From Rhodocyclales bacterium (GTDB lineage Bacteria > Pseudomonadota > Gammaproteobacteria > Burkholderiales > Rhodocyclaceae), in the NCBI GenBank assembly GCA_016235025.1, contig JACRMV010000001.1:62001-126000 (forward strand): a stretch of DNA of 64,000 bases. Reading direction: 5' to 3'. Positions 1 through 10,000 of the stretch are shown here, piece by piece. The stretch's first letter is position 1. Each line of letters starts with the position of its first letter. The notes beneath the pieces were generated by a model, which saw only the letters and a program-made list of their open reading frames with translations, was not told where the DNA came from and did not search any database. Made by a program: the position numbers and the translations under genes.

Positions 1-465
1 ATTTACCTGCTGCTGGTGGCGCAGTTCAAGAGTTACCTGGTGCCGTTGATCATCATGGCGCCGATTCCGCTCACCATCATCGGTGTGATGCCCGGCCATG
101 CGCTGGCCGGTAGCCAGTTCACGGCGACTTCGATGATCGGCATGATCGCGCTGGCCGGCATCATTGTGCGCAACTCGATCCTGCTGGTGGATTTCATCGA
201 CCTGCAACTGGCGCAGGGCGTCGATTTTGCCGAGGCAGTGATCCAGGCTGCGGCCGTCCGCGCCAAGCCGATTGCGTTGACCGGGCTGGCCGCCATGCTG
301 GGGGCGCTGTTCATTCTCGACGATCCGATTTTCAACGGACTGGCACTGTCCCTGATTTTTGGCATCCTGGTCTCCACCGTGCTGACGCTGGTGGTGATTC
401 CGGTGCTGTATTTTTCTGCCATGAAAAACCGTAAGCCGCAACATTCGTTTGAGCAAGGAGAGTGA
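1..465 (+). CDS. RND-family efflux transporter, C-terminal end (partial)
   Basis: The reading frame is open from the first base, so the gene begins upstream of the window. The visible ~154 residues are the last membrane helices of an AcrB/HAE1-type RND pump. The segment includes the conserved stretch around GIIVRNSILLVDF and a second helix near LSLIFGILVSTVLTLVVIPVLY, typical of TM10-TM12. These proton-driven pumps sit in the inner membrane and export hydrophobic compounds or metals. The tail after the last helix is short and charged. The substrate cannot be told from this fragment. A small DUF2892 protein follows after one base, suggesting co-transcription. Confidence 0.85.
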   Translation: MYLLLVAQFKSYLVPLIIMAPIPLTIIGVMPGHALAGSQFTATSMIGMIALAGIIVRNSILLVDFIDLQLAQGVDFAEAVIQAAAVRAKPIALTGLAAMLGALFILDDPIFNGLALSLIFGILVSTVLTLVVIPVLYFSAMKNRKPQHSFEQGE

Positions 466-466
466 C

Positions 467-694
467 ATGAACGTCAATCGCATCGTCCGCATCATCGCCG
501 GGTTTTTCATCCTGCTGTCGTTGACGCTGGCGCATTTCAGCGGCCAGGTCGACCTGAGCCATGTTTCGTGGCTGTGGTTCACCGCCTTTGTCGGCGCCAA
601 CCTGTTTCAGAGCGGCTTTACCACCTTCTGCCCGATGGATATTTTCCTGAGGAAGCTGGGCGTGCCGGATTCAAGCGGCACCTGCAAACTCTGA
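467..694 (+). CDS. DUF2892 small inner-membrane protein
   Basis: This 75-residue protein has two predicted membrane helices (about residues 8-22 and 30-50) and the FCPM...LRKLGV ending typical of DUF2892, the YgaP-type membrane domain. The ORF track begins earlier at a TTG, but the ATG at 467 sits one base after the RND stop and is preceded by AAGGAG, so I use it. In other proteins this domain is joined to rhodanese domains. Here it stands alone and probably shares a transcript with the RND pump. Its function is unknown. Confidence 0.75.
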   Translation: MNVNRIVRIIAGFFILLSLTLAHFSGQVDLSHVSWLWFTAFVGANLFQSGFTTFCPMDIFLRKLGVPDSSGTCKL

Positions 695-709
695 ACTGGC
701 GGCGTTGCT

Positions 710-1558
710 TCAGGCAAACAGCCGCGCCAGTTCCGTACCGGGCGACGGCGCGCGCATGAAGGCCTCGCCAACCAGAAAGGCGCGCACCCCGGCGTCATGC
801 AGCGTGGCCACTGCTGCCGGGGTCGAGATGCCGGATTCGGCGACCACGATGCGCCCCGGCGGAATTCGGTGCAACTGCGACAGCGTGGTATCGAGGCTGA
901 CTTCGAAGCTGCGCAGGTTGCGGTTGTTGATGCCGATCAGCGGCGTTTGCAGTTGCAGGGCAAGATCGAGTTCGGCGGCATCGTGCGATTCCACCAGCAC
1001 CGCCATGCCCAGTTCCTGCGCAATGCCTTCCATCTCCTGCATCTGCCCGAGCGAGAGGGCGGCAACGATGAGCAGGATGGCATCGGCGCCCATCGCCCGC
1101 GCTTCATAAACCTGATACGGATCAACCAGGAAATCCTTGCGCAAGACCGGCAGGGCGCAGGCGGCGCGGGCCTCCTGCAGGTACTCGGGCGCGCCCTGGA
1201 AGAATTGCCGGTCGGTCAGCACCGAGAGGCAGGCGGCGCCATGTTGCGCGTAATCGGCGGCAATTTCGGCCGGGCGAAAGTCGGCGCGGATCACGCCTTG
1301 CGACGGGCTGGCTTTCTTGATTTCGGCGATGACCGCGACGGTCTTTCCCGTGTGGCTCGCCGTGTCACCAGCGCCAGCGCGTTGCGTCCCTTCGGGAACT
1401 TTCCGGGTTTCCATCATGTGGCGGATGGCGTCGACGAAATCGCGCGGCGCCGGTTGCGCCAAGGCTTCGGCACGCAATGCGGACAGCGGTTTCTGTGCCC
1501 GTGCGGCGGTGACTTCCTCCTGTTTGACAGCGAGGATTTTTTTCAGGATGTCGGACAT
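710..1558 (-). CDS. trpC: Indole-3-glycerol phosphate synthase
   Basis: TrpC is a TIM-barrel enzyme that closes the indole ring, converting carboxyphenylamino-deoxyribulose phosphate to indole-3-glycerol phosphate. At 282 residues it is a normal single-domain form, not fused to TrpF. Visible signatures are the IKKASPSQG motif with catalytic lysine near residue 80, [25 protein letters not shown] and VAESGI. It is the last gene of trpEGDC and its ATG overlaps the trpD stop. It faces the DUF2892 gene convergently. Confidence 0.97.
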   Translation of the reverse strand: MSDILKKILAVKQEEVTAARAQKPLSALRAEALAQPAPRDFVDAIRHMMETRKVPEGTQRAGAGDTASHTGKTVAVIAEIKKASPSQGVIRADFRPAEIAADYAQHGAACLSVLTDRQFFQGAPEYLQEARAACALPVLRKDFLVDPYQVYEARAMGADAILLIVAALSLGQMQEMEGIAQELGMAVLVESHDAAELDLALQLQTPLIGINNRNLRSFEVSLDTTLSQLHRIPPGRIVVAESGISTPAAVATLHDAGVRAFLVGEAFMRAPSPGTELARLFA

Positions 1559-2595
1559 CAGGCAACCTTCCGGGTGAAGGCGACGAAGGCGTCGAGCTTC
1601 TGCCGTGCCGCGCCGGAGGCGAGCGCTTCGCGGGCGCGCAGGATGCCGGCGCCGATCGAATCGACGACATTGGCGGTGTAGAGCGCCGCTCCGGCGTTGA
1701 GGGCGACGATGTCGCGCGCCGTGCCGGGCTTGTTTTCCAGCGCATCGATCAGCATGGCTTTCGATTCCACCGCATCGGCGACGCGCAGGCTGCGGTTCGA
1801 GGCCATGGAGAGGCCGTAGTCTTCGGGATGAACCTCATATTCGGTGATCTGGCCATTCTTCAGCTCGCCGACCTGCGTCGCCGCGCCGAGCGAAATCTCG
1901 TCCATACCATCCTTGCCCCAGACCACCAGCACATGGTCGGCGCCGAGCTGCTGCATCACGCGCACCTGGATGCCGACCAGGTCGGGGTGGAACACGCCCA
2001 TCAGGGTGTTCGGCGCACCGGCCGGATTGGTCAGCGGGCCGAGGATATTGAAAATCGTGCGCACACCCAGTTCGCGGCGCACGGCGGCGACATTCTTCAT
2101 TGCCGGATGGTGATTCGGCGCGAACATGAAACCGCAGCCGACCGCCTCGATGCAGCGGGCGACCTGCTCCGGTGCAAGGTCAATTCTCGCCCCGAGCGCT
2201 TCGAGCACATCGGCCGAGCCGGACTTCGACGAGACGCTGCGGTTGCCATGTTTGGCCACCGTCGCCCCGGCGGCCGCGGCGACGAACATCGATGCCGTGG
2301 AGATGTTGAAGGTGTGTGAGCCGTCGCCGCCGGTGCCGACGATATCGACGAAGTGCGCGCGGTTGGCCAACCCGTGCGGAGTGACGACCTTGGTCGACAA
2401 TTCGCGCATCACCTGTGCGGCGGCGGAAATCTCGCCGATGGTTTCCCGTCGGACACGCAGCCCGGAGAGAATCGCCGCTACCATGACGGGTGAAATCTCG
2501 CCACGCATGATCTGCCGCATCAGCTGCAGCATCTCGTCATGGGACAGCTCATGCTGGTCAATGATGCGCTGGAGCGCTTGTTGCGGAGTAATCAT
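1558..2595 (-). CDS. trpD: Anthranilate phosphoribosyltransferase
   Basis: TrpD transfers phosphoribose from PRPP to anthranilate, the second step of tryptophan synthesis. The 345-residue length is normal. The glycine-rich PRPP-binding signature [15 protein letters not shown] is visible, followed by the [21 protein letters not shown] block and NPAGAPN. The gene overlaps trpG by four bases and trpC by one, indicating translational coupling. Confidence 0.98.
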   Translation of the reverse strand: MITPQQALQRIIDQHELSHDEMLQLMRQIMRGEISPVMVAAILSGLRVRRETIGEISAAAQVMRELSTKVVTPHGLANRAHFVDIVGTGGDGSHTFNISTASMFVAAAAGATVAKHGNRSVSSKSGSADVLEALGARIDLAPEQVARCIEAVGCGFMFAPNHHPAMKNVAAVRRELGVRTIFNILGPLTNPAGAPNTLMGVFHPDLVGIQVRVMQQLGADHVLVVWGKDGMDEISLGAATQVGELKNGQITEYEVHPEDYGLSMASNRSLRVADAVESKAMLIDALENKPGTARDIVALNAGAALYTANVVDSIGAGILRAREALASGAARQKLDAFVAFTRKVA

Positions 2596-3164
2596 TGCTT
2601 GTCACCCCGCAGGAAGTTCTTCAACAGCTCATGGCCGCATTCGGTCAGGATCGATTCGGGATGGAACTGCACGCCTTCCACCGCCAGCGTCTTGTGGCGC
2701 ACGCCCATGATCTCGCCGTCGTCTGTCCATGCGGTCACTTCAAGGCACTCGGGCAGCGTGTCGCGGCGAATCGCCAGCGAGTGGTAGCGTGTCACGGTGA
2801 GCGGATTGGGCAGGCCGCGGAACACGCCCTGGCTGGCGTGATGCACCGGTGAGGTCTTGCCGTGCATCAGCTCCCTGGCGCGCACGATCTCGCCGCCGAA
2901 GGCCGCCCCGATGCTCTGGTGGCCGAGGCAGACGCCGAGCAGCGGAATCTTGCCGGCGAACTCTTTGATCGCTGCCACCGAGATGCCGGCTTCTGCCGGC
3001 GAGCAAGGGCCGGGCGAGATGACCAGCCGCGCCGGATGCAGCGCGGCGATTTCGTCCGTCGTGATTTCGTCATTGCGAAACACCCGCACCTCCTCGCCCA
3101 GTTCACCGAAATACTGCACCAGGTTGTAGGTGAAGCTGTCATAGTTGTCGATCATCAGCAGCAT
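2592..3164 (-). CDS. trpG: Anthranilate synthase component II (glutamine amidotransferase)
   Basis: This 190-residue class I glutamine amidotransferase supplies ammonia to TrpE. The nucleophile Cys79 lies in LGVCLGHQ and the His/Glu pair in GVQFHPES near residue 170. The oxyanion motif PGPCSP is present. The gene lies 10 bases after trpE and overlaps trpD. In many bacteria the same subunit also serves folate synthesis (PabA role). No separate pabA is seen in the window. Confidence 0.97.
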   Translation of the reverse strand: MLLMIDNYDSFTYNLVQYFGELGEEVRVFRNDEITTDEIAALHPARLVISPGPCSPAEAGISVAAIKEFAGKIPLLGVCLGHQSIGAAFGGEIVRARELMHGKTSPVHHASQGVFRGLPNPLTVTRYHSLAIRRDTLPECLEVTAWTDDGEIMGVRHKTLAVEGVQFHPESILTECGHELLKNFLRGDKQ

Positions 3165-3174
3165 GGCATATTCC

Positions 3175-4665
3175 TCACTGGGTACGGTCGAGGCCGGTCT
3201 GCGCCAGTTCTGCGGCGCGGATCAGGGCGCGGGCCTTGTTTTCGGTTTCCTGCCATTCGCTTTCAGGTATCGAGTCGGCGACGATGCCGGCTGCGGCCTG
3301 GGCGTAGAGCATGCCGCCCTTGACGATGCCGGTGCGGATGGCGATGGCCATGTCCATCTCGCCGGAGAAGCTGAGGTAGCCGCAGGCGCCGCCGTACAGG
3401 CCGCGCTTGATCGGTTCCAGCTGGTCGATGATTTCCATCGCGTGGATCTTCGGCGCGCCGGTCAGCGTGCCGGCCGGGAAGGTGGCTTTCAGCACGTCGA
3501 GGTTGCTCATGCCGGGTTTGAGCAGGCCTTCGACGTTGGACACGATATGCATGACGTGCGAGTAGCGCTCGATCACCATCTGGTCGGTGACGTGCACCGA
3601 GCCGGTTTGCGCGATGCGGCCGATGTCGTTGCGCGCAAGATCGATCAGCATCACGTGTTCGGCGCGCTCCTTCGGATCGGCGAGGAGCTCTTCGGCGCGG
3701 GCCGCGTCTTCTTCCGGCGTTGCGCCGCGCGGACGGGTGCCGGCCAGCGGGCGGATGGTGACGCGCGTGCCGGCGGGTGTGGCTTCCTGTCGCACCAGGA
3801 TTTCCGGAGAGGCGCCAACCACCTGATAGTCGCCGAAGTCGTAGAAATACATGTAGGGCGACGGATTGATCGAGCGCAGTGCGCGGTAGAGGTCCAGTGG
3901 CGGGCAGGCGAAAGGTTTTTTCAGGCGCTGGCCGATCTGCACCTGCATCATGTCGCCGGCGGCGATGTAGTCCTTGGCTTTTTGCACGGCGGCGAGGTAA
4001 CCAGTTTTGGCAAAATCGCGGATGACCTCGGTGGCGGGCGTCGGCAGGCTGGCGGGAATGTTCACCGGCGCACGCAGCGCTTGCGCCAGTTCGGCCAGGC
4101 GGGCGCGGGCGCCAGCCCAGGCATTGGGCAGCGCCGGATCGGCGTAGACGATGAGCCAGATTTTTCCGGCCAGGCTATCGACCACGGCGAGTTCTTCGGT
4201 CTGCAGCAGCAGTACGTCGGGCATGCCGATTTCATCGGGCAGGTCGAAGCGGGCGAGCTTCTTTTCCATGTAACGTACGGCGTCGTAGCCAAAATAACCG
4301 GCCAGGCCGCCGCAGAAACGGGGAAAGTTTTCAGGCACGAAGACTTTGAAGCGCGCCTGATAGTCGGCGATGAAGTCGAGCGGATTGGCGTCGGATTCTT
4401 CAATCACCACGTCATCGCGGATGACCTGGGTGGTCCATTGGTGGGTGCGCAGCAGGGTGCGTGCCGGCAGGCCGATGAAGGAGTAGCGACCGAAGCGTTC
4501 GCCGCCAACCACGGATTCGAGCAGGAAGCTGTTGGGCCGGTTGGCCAGCTTGAGATACAGCGACAGCGGTGTGTCAAGATCGGCGAAGGTTTCCAGCGTG
4601 AGCGGGATGCGGTTGTAGCCGGCGGCAGCCAGGCGGTTGAATTCGCTCTCGGTGATGTGCGTCAT
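3175..4665 (-). CDS. trpE: Anthranilate synthase component I
   Basis: TrpE converts chorismate and ammonia to anthranilate. The 496-residue protein has the N-terminal allosteric part (LLES near residue 50, the usual tryptophan-site region) and the C-terminal chorismate-binding part. The latter shows [31 protein letters not shown] and [10 protein letters not shown]. Start is the ATG at 4665, preceded by a GGAG-like site. The 212-base leader upstream holds a possible Trp-rich short ORF (listed separately). Confidence 0.97.
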   Translation of the reverse strand: MTHITESEFNRLAAAGYNRIPLTLETFADLDTPLSLYLKLANRPNSFLLESVVGGERFGRYSFIGLPARTLLRTHQWTTQVIRDDVVIEESDANPLDFIADYQARFKVFVPENFPRFCGGLAGYFGYDAVRYMEKKLARFDLPDEIGMPDVLLLQTEELAVVDSLAGKIWLIVYADPALPNAWAGARARLAELAQALRAPVNIPASLPTPATEVIRDFAKTGYLAAVQKAKDYIAAGDMMQVQIGQRLKKPFACPPLDLYRALRSINPSPYMYFYDFGDYQVVGASPEILVRQEATPAGTRVTIRPLAGTRPRGATPEEDAARAEELLADPKERAEHVMLIDLARNDIGRIAQTGSVHVTDQMVIERYSHVMHIVSNVEGLLKPGMSNLDVLKATFPAGTLTGAPKIHAMEIIDQLEPIKRGLYGGACGYLSFSGEMDMAIAIRTGIVKGGMLYAQAAAGIVADSIPESEWQETENKARALIRAAELAQTGLDRTQ

Positions 4666-4729
4666 GGGTGCTCCACAAGGAAAAACTGTTGCAACGGTGG
4701 TGGCGCGAAGGATGGGGTTGTCGCGCGGT

Positions 4730-4819
4730 TCATGCCACGGTGTTGGCGTGGCTTGGGAATGGCAGGATCAGGGCCGCCAGGGCCAGGCCTCCGCCCAAAG
4801 TTCGCACTTTGCGGCGCAT
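4730..4819 (-). CDS. Small hypothetical ORF between gph and trpE
   Basis: A longer ORF (4730-4918) overlaps the end of gph. An internal ATG at 4819 would give 29 residues with a hydrophobic core (LALAALILPF) resembling a short membrane or signal-like segment. No family is recognised. It overlaps the Trp-rich leader ORF in another frame, so at most one is likely functional. It may simply be non-coding leader sequence. Confidence 0.2.
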   Translation of the reverse strand: MRRKVRTLGGGLALAALILPFPSHANTVA

Positions 4820-4851
4820 TCCGTCGTTGCTTGCAGAGAGTCGTGGAGCAT
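4768..4851 (-). CDS. Possible tryptophan leader peptide upstream of trpE
   Basis: A 27-codon ORF starts with ATG at 4851 and ends with TGA at 4768. It contains three Trp codons within seven codons near its end (..LWAEAWPWRP). It lies in the 5' leader of trpE, where ribosome-stalling leader peptides are expected. Downstream are two possible hairpins: GCCACG/CGTGGC, and GCGCGA/TCGCGC followed 16 bases later by TTTTT. There is no clear Shine-Dalgarno sequence, and a competing 62-codon ORF (4730-4918, another frame) overlaps it. This is an inference from position and Trp content only. Confidence 0.3.
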   Translation of the reverse strand: MLHDSLQATTECAAKCELWAEAWPWRP

Positions 4852-4877
4852 GGTGGGCTGTGCTCTGGAATTCAAAA

Positions 4878-5573
4878 TTAAAAAGTCGGCGCTGGTGGAG
4901 CGGCGAGCGCTGCGTCAATGATGCGTCGGGCTGCCTCGTCCAGCGATGTGACTATAGCATCGCAGCCGCCATCCTGCATACCTTGCTGCACGCTCCTGCC
5001 TGCGTTGTAGCCGTAGGGTACCAGCCACACCGGGCAGCCGGCGGCGCGTGCGGCGACGGCGTCGTGGCTGGAATCGCCGATGTGCAGGTTCTCGCCGGGC
5101 GCGACGCCGAGGCGTTTGCAGGCTTCGATGAGCGGCAGCGGATGCGGTTTTTTGTGTGCCACGCTGTCGCCGGAAATGGCGAAGCGGAAATACGGCGCCA
5201 GGCCGCTGGCGGCGAGCAGGGGTTCGGTGAAGGCAGCGGCCTTGTTGGTGATCACGGCCAGCGGCAGGTCGGCTGCGCGAAAGAGCTCCAGCCCTTCCCG
5301 CACGCCGGGGAACAGCGTTGCCTGGCGGCCGTTCTCGCGCGCGTAGTGCTTGCGGAACAGGTGCTTGGCCGCAGTTAGCGGGGCACCGGAAAGGTCCGGC
5401 AGGCAACGTTCAACCAGGTTGTCGATGCCGCGCCCGACGAAGGTGGCGATTACCTGTGGCGGATATTCCGCACGTCCCAGCTCGCGCAGCATGCCGTTGG
5501 CGGCGGCGGTGAGATCGGGAAGGGTGTCGAGCAGGGTGCCGTCGAGATCGAGCGTGACCGAGCGGATGTGCAT
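4878..5573 (-). CDS. gph: Phosphoglycolate phosphatase (HAD superfamily)
   Basis: This 231-residue HAD hydrolase carries the nucleophile motif LDLDGTLLDT (residues 8-17), then a VITNK-type motif II and the HIGDSSHDAVAARAAG motif IV. It clears 2-phosphoglycolate. Gene order rpe-gph-trpE is common in proteobacteria. The last residues (APPAPTF) and the stop codon lie in a copy of the dispersed AAAGTCGGCGCTGG repeat, so the native C-terminus seems to have been replaced or extended by it. Confidence 0.95.
   Translation of the reverse strand: MHIRSVTLDLDGTLLDTLPDLTAAANGMLRELGRAEYPPQVIATFVGRGIDNLVERCLPDLSGAPLTAAKHLFRKHYARENGRQATLFPGVREGLELFRAADLPLAVITNKAAAFTEPLLAASGLAPYFRFAISGDSVAHKKPHPLPLIEACKRLGVAPGENLHIGDSSHDAVAARAAGCPVWLVPYGYNAGRSVQQGMQDGGCDAIVTSLDEAARRIIDAALAAPPAPTF
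4880..4909 (+). repeat. Dispersed short repeat, copy 1 (in gph 3' end)
   Basis: The sequence begins AAAAAGTCGGCGCTGGTGGA and continues GCGGCGAGC. On the minus strand it encodes the terminal PPAPTF of Gph, immediately followed by the TAA stop. It matches other copies in the window over the core AAAGTCGGCGCTGG. Confidence 0.75.
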
Positions 5574-5583
5574 CAGTGCGGCT

Positions 5584-6282
5584 TCAACACTGTTTCAGTT
5601 CGGCGCGCAGCGCGGCGATTACGCTGTCATAGCGGTGCGGATCGCTGTCCAGGCCGGCGCCGAACACGGCGGAGCCGGCGACGAAGGTATCGGCTCCGGC
5701 GCGGGCGATTTCGGCGATGTTGTCCACTTTCACTCCGCCGTCGACCTCGAGCAGGATGTTGCGGCCGCTGTGTTCGCGGTAACGGTCGAGGCGGACACGC
5801 GCCGCGCGCAGCTTGTCGAGCGTGGCGGGGATGAATTTCTGTCCGCCGAAACCGGGATTGACGCTCATCAGCAGAATGATGTCCACCTTGTCCATGACGT
5901 AATCGAGATAATCGAGCGGTGTCGCCGGATTGAACACCAGCCCGGCCTGGCAGCCGCATTCACGGATCAGCGACAGCGTGCGGTCGATGTGTTCCGAGGC
6001 TTCCGGATGAAAGGTGATGATGTTGGCGCCGGCTTTGGCAAAGTCGGGAACGATGCGATCGACCGGCTTGACCATCAGGTGCACGTCGATCACGGCATTC
6101 GTCAGCGGCCGGATGGCCTCGCAGACCAGCGGGCCGATGGTCAGGTTGGGGACGTAGTGGTTGTCCATCACGTCGAAGTGAATCCAGTCGGCGCCGGCGG
6201 CGATGACGTTGCTGACTTCCTCGCCAAGCTTGGCAAAGTTGGCGGAAAGCAGGCTGGGGGCGATTCTGAAGGTGCTGGACAT
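5584..6282 (-). CDS. rpe: Ribulose-phosphate 3-epimerase
   Basis: Rpe interconverts ribulose-5-phosphate and xylulose-5-phosphate in the pentose phosphate and Calvin pathways. The 232-residue TIM barrel shows [31 protein letters not shown] with metal ligands, [19 protein letters not shown] and LEVDGGV. It is the first gene of rpe-gph-trpEGDC and ends 10 bases before gph. Its leader (6283-6336) includes a copy of the dispersed repeat and a TAGAAT-like -10 box without a convincing -35. Confidence 0.97.
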   Translation of the reverse strand: MSSTFRIAPSLLSANFAKLGEEVSNVIAAGADWIHFDVMDNHYVPNLTIGPLVCEAIRPLTNAVIDVHLMVKPVDRIVPDFAKAGANIITFHPEASEHIDRTLSLIRECGCQAGLVFNPATPLDYLDYVMDKVDIILLMSVNPGFGGQKFIPATLDKLRAARVRLDRYREHSGRNILLEVDGGVKVDNIAEIARAGADTFVAGSAVFGAGLDSDPHRYDSVIAALRAELKQC

Positions 6283-6322
6283 GACGCTCTCTCGAAGATG
6301 AATGGCGTGATTCTACCGTGTT

Positions 6323-6340
6323 GCCAGCGCCGACTTTTAC
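6323..6340 (-). repeat. Dispersed short repeat, copy 2 (intergenic)
   Basis: GTAAAAGTCGGCGCTGGC on the minus strand. It overlaps the stop codon of the prepilin gene ending at 6337 and lies just upstream of rpe. It is identical to the core of the other copies. Confidence 0.7.
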
Positions 6341-7008
6341 GGCAGGCGGCCGGCGGAGAGCATGCGGTTGAACAGGATGTTGGAGGATATCCAGACCACC
6401 TGATCGTCATAGCCGGCATTCGTGATCGGGTGCTGGACGAAGTCGGTGTCGGCATCGAGGTTTTCCAGTTCGTCGGCATCGGTCGGTACGGCAGCGCCAT
6501 TCTTGCCGCGCGAGAAGATGACGGCGGGAATCTGGGTGGCGAGAATGGTGCCGCTGCAATTGGCCCGGTCGCAGATGCGCATGTCGCCAGGCGAGGTCAG
6601 GACGAATCCGGCGGCGTTGTTGGAAAAGACGGCTGTCACCCGATAGTGAAATGCATTGCTCCAGGCATCCTGGCGGCCGATGCCGAGATCGCCCCAGGGC
6701 AGGGTGCCATCCGGATTGGTGCAGGCGTTGCCGGTGCGATTTTCCCGGCCGTCGTTATCGGTGTCCGGGCAGGGCAGGTAGGGCTTGCCGTCGGCAGCCT
6801 GATGGCTGGCGGCATACCCCAGCAGCGCCTCTTGTATGTCTGCGAGTTGCTTCTGGGTGTCGGTCTGGTAGCGGATATCCTGCTGCGCCGAGAGCGGCAT
6901 CAGCATGCCGCCGAGCAACAGTGCGACGATGAACATGACGATGGCGAGCTCGATCAGGGTGAAACCCTGGTGCTGAAAGATTGGCGCTGGTGGAGCAGCG
7001 GTTTTCAT
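6337..7008 (-). CDS. Type IV prepilin-like protein of the MSHA-type locus
   Basis: The start at 7008 overlaps the upstream stop as ATGA, giving 223 residues; the ORF-track start is much further upstream. After a short leader the class III signal QG/FTLIELAIVMF is canonical, with Gly before the cleavage site and Glu at +5, so prepilin peptidase should process it. The ~150-residue head has a cysteine pair and a motif order (EALLGYA, YLPCPD, LPWGDLG) shared with the larger protein next door, suggesting paralogous heads. It is the last gene of the msh run. Residues before the cleavage site (PPAPIF) come from a degenerate copy of the dispersed repeat. It could be a major or minor pilin. Confidence 0.85.
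   Translation of the reverse strand: MKTAAPPAPIFQHQGFTLIELAIVMFIVALLLGGMLMPLSAQQDIRYQTDTQKQLADIQEALLGYAASHQAADGKPYLPCPDTDNDGRENRTGNACTNPDGTLPWGDLGIGRQDAWSNAFHYRVTAVFSNNAAGFVLTSPGDMRICDRANCSGTILATQIPAVIFSRGKNGAAVPTDADELENLDADTDFVQHPITNAGYDDQVVWISSNILFNRMLSAGRLP
6976..7001 (+). repeat. Dispersed short repeat, copy 3 (degenerate)
   Basis: AAAGATTGGCGCTGGTGGAG followed by CAGCG differs from the core by two bases. On the minus strand it encodes PPAPIF in the prepilin leader peptide, in the same frame as the PAPTF copies elsewhere. Confidence 0.55.
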
Positions 7009-10000
7009 GGCAGCCATGTGGTCGAGAAGTTGGTAATCGAAATCACCTGGTCGCGGTTGCCCTGGCTGTTGGTAAAGCCCAGGCGCAGGGTACGCAAGGC
7101 GGGTTTGTAGCAAAAGTTGTCGATACCGCAGAATTGTCCGCCAGAACATGCCGCTCCGCTGCTGCATGCGTTGCCTTTTTCGTCGTACAGCTTCTGGCGG
7201 TCATACAGGTCGGGCTGCTGCCCGGTGTGGCAGTAGCGGTTGCCATCGGTTTCGGTGCCGCCACAGTACTGGCCGGCAGGGTTGGAGGCCGGGCAGGAGC
7301 CGCTGCATTGGCCGTAGCGGACGACTGGATCGAGTTGTGCCATCGCGCGCGTGGTGGTCTTCATGCGGGCGATCCGGTTGGCCGATGTCGCGCTGTCCGC
7401 AAGCATCCAGACCTGCGTTTGCACCGTGGCCGAATAGAGATCGTTGGCGGTGACGGGTGCGATGCTGATGTTGCTGCCATCCGGTACGGCATCGCCATCC
7501 AGACGCCAGTAGCTGCCGGCGAGGCTGCCGGCACTGACAAACCATGTGGCGCCATCCTTCATTCCCGGTGCGGTATTTTCCGGCGCAGCACGGGTCCAGG
7601 AGCCGCTGCCGGCGACATACACACCGTTTTGGGCGGCTGCCGTCTGGGCGGTGACCAGCACGCGATCACCGGCGGCCAGCACTACGCCGTCGATGGTGGG
7701 CAGTCCCGACAGTGGGATGTTGCTGGTGGCGACAGCCCGCACCGGCAGGCGTACACGCTGGATGGTGAGCGCGTCGAAGCCGATTACCGGGAGGTCTGGG
7801 TTTTGCAAGCGCCACAGGCTGCCGCCGTTGATTGCCCCCGCCTTGATAAACCAGGAGGTGCCCGGCGGCAAATCGATGCCATCGTCGGCGCTTGCATCGC
7901 GCGTCCAGGTGGCGGCAGCGGCGAGATAAACTCCATTTGTCCGTGCATCGGCTTGCGCGGTCAGCAGCACGGTGTCACCGGCTTGCAGGGCAATTGAGTC
8001 GATGGTTTGCAAGCCGGAAAGCGTGATGGGCGTCGTTGCAACGACTTTGACCAGCCGGCTGTTGTCGTCGCGCCCGGCATAACCCGTGCGTTCGATTTCA
8101 ACGCGAACATGGATGTTCTGGTTGGTGGGCGTGCCGCTCAGGTTGGGATCGAGCTTGGTTACGCCGGGCGGTGGATAGGGCGGCGGACTGGCGAGCGGGG
8201 CAGGTGGAGCTGGATTTGTCGGCGCTGGCCGTACGGCGGGCGGAACAGGCAGCTGGCCGTGGACGTTGTCGTCTTCCTCGGCCGGGAGCTTGCAGATGTT
8301 ATCCACGGTATCGCAAACACTGGGTGCGCGGCAGCCCGTGCTGCAGGCATAGCCGGTGCTGATGGGCGCAGCGCTGCCCCAGTACACTGCGGCGATATGG
8401 CCGCCGGTGTAATTGGGATCGGCGCGGCCATTGGCGAGTGTATTCAGCGTTGAGCTGCTGCTGGCGCGGGAAGGATTGAAGCCAGCCGGCAGAAACGGAG
8501 GCTGATTGCGGTAGTCGCGCTGGGTGTCGAACTCAATGCCGATTTTCGGTGCGGCGACAATCGGCGTGTTGCCATTGTTGCCGGAATAACCCAGATGCTG
8601 ACTGGCGCCGCCGCAGACGCTGGCGGTGTTACGGTCACCGTCGATGGCGGCAAAAGTGAATCCGGGACCGGGAAAGCCGGTGTTGGTGATGTTGAACATG
8701 AAATAGCTGCGCAAGCCACTGCCCGTGGCGTGAGTTTCCGGCGTCCAGCTGCAACCGAACAGGGCCGCCGCGTTGCTGGCGCCGACCGCGCTCGTCACGA
8801 CATTCAGGCTGCCCAGTGTCAGGGTGCGGGTGGCGGCGTTGTAGTTCGAAAGCTGGCCGAGTCCGAGCGAGCTTAGCGTGGCTGATTGGACAGAGACAAG
8901 GCTGGCGCTGGATGGAATGCAGCGGATGATGTCCTGATATACCGAGGCTGGCGTGGTGACGCGCGAAAAAGTGCTGACGCCGGAGTAAGCCGTACCCCCG
9001 GTGGTGAAACTGTTGGCATTGGGAGCTTCGAGATAATTCAGCGGGTTGGCTTTATCGGCTGCAGTGAGGCGAGTCTGGCTGCCATTGTTGCGCTGGCTGG
9101 CAAAGAGCAGCACCGCCGGACACGTCGTGGCCGGGGTGGCGCCGTCGATGGTTGCCGCACAGTTGCCGACACATGGAGCGACAAACAGTTGATCCTGATA
9201 ACTGCTGAAATAATTTCTTGGATCCTGGCTATCGTCATAACAGGTGCTACTGGCAAGGGGATGCGCAGAGGCGACGACACCGGCGTCGCGCAGGCAACTG
9301 GTCATGCGGTCGAGCATGCTGTTGATGTCGAGGCGGAACAGCGAGGATTTGCGCAGGGCTGAAAATAGCATGTCGCTGGTGAGGGTGAGTCCCTTGTCGT
9401 TGGCAGCGATGTCGCATGTTGCGCCCGGCGGACAGCTGCCGGCCCAGAGCGTGTTGTCATTCTTGCGCAGGATTGTGCCTTGTATCGAGAGCGACTTCGC
9501 CGTGGCCGAGGTATCGCCGGAGGCGTTGTTGGCCGAACCGGCGAAGTAGTGGGTAACGCCGCCCAGAGCCGCGGCTGTGGCCGGATCGAGATAGTTTTTT
9601 GCGTCGTAGTTGCCGCCGCATTCGGTGACTGTATCGGTGGCGGATGTGCTGCGGTCTTGTCCGGCCAGCGGCGGGCCGGGCGAGAAGATGATGGCGACGG
9701 GGCGGTCGTGTGCCGAGGCAAGCGTGTTCTGCATCGCCACCGTGCTGTTGGCGATAACGACATCGAGTTGGCCGGGCACATCCCAGTTCATCGGAGTGGT
9801 TTGCTGGATACGCTGATGGCTGCCGGAAACGATATACCAGAGGCATTCTCCGGCGCTATCCCGCAATGCACCGGTGCCCAGCATGCGCCAGGGGAAACGG
9901 CCGATCACGGTCACATTCGGCGCATTGCCGGCAAAGTTGGCGGCATCGCAGCCTTCGCTGGTGCAACTGACATTGTTGTTGCGGGAGGTTCCCAGATCAG

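Noticed and set aside
1261-1290. AAAGTCGGCGCGGATC resembling the dispersed repeat, within trpC
   Set aside because: It encodes the family-conserved [11 protein letters not shown] segment of TrpC, and similarity ends after CGGCGC.
3145-4881. 578-residue plus-strand ORF opposite trpE
   Set aside because: It is the antisense shadow of trpE/trpG. The product is a His/Gly/Ala-rich string with no motif, while the minus-strand proteins match families in full.
5350-7110. 586-residue plus-strand ORF across gph, rpe and the prepilin gene
   Set aside because: Antisense shadow of three well-supported minus-strand genes in GC-rich DNA.
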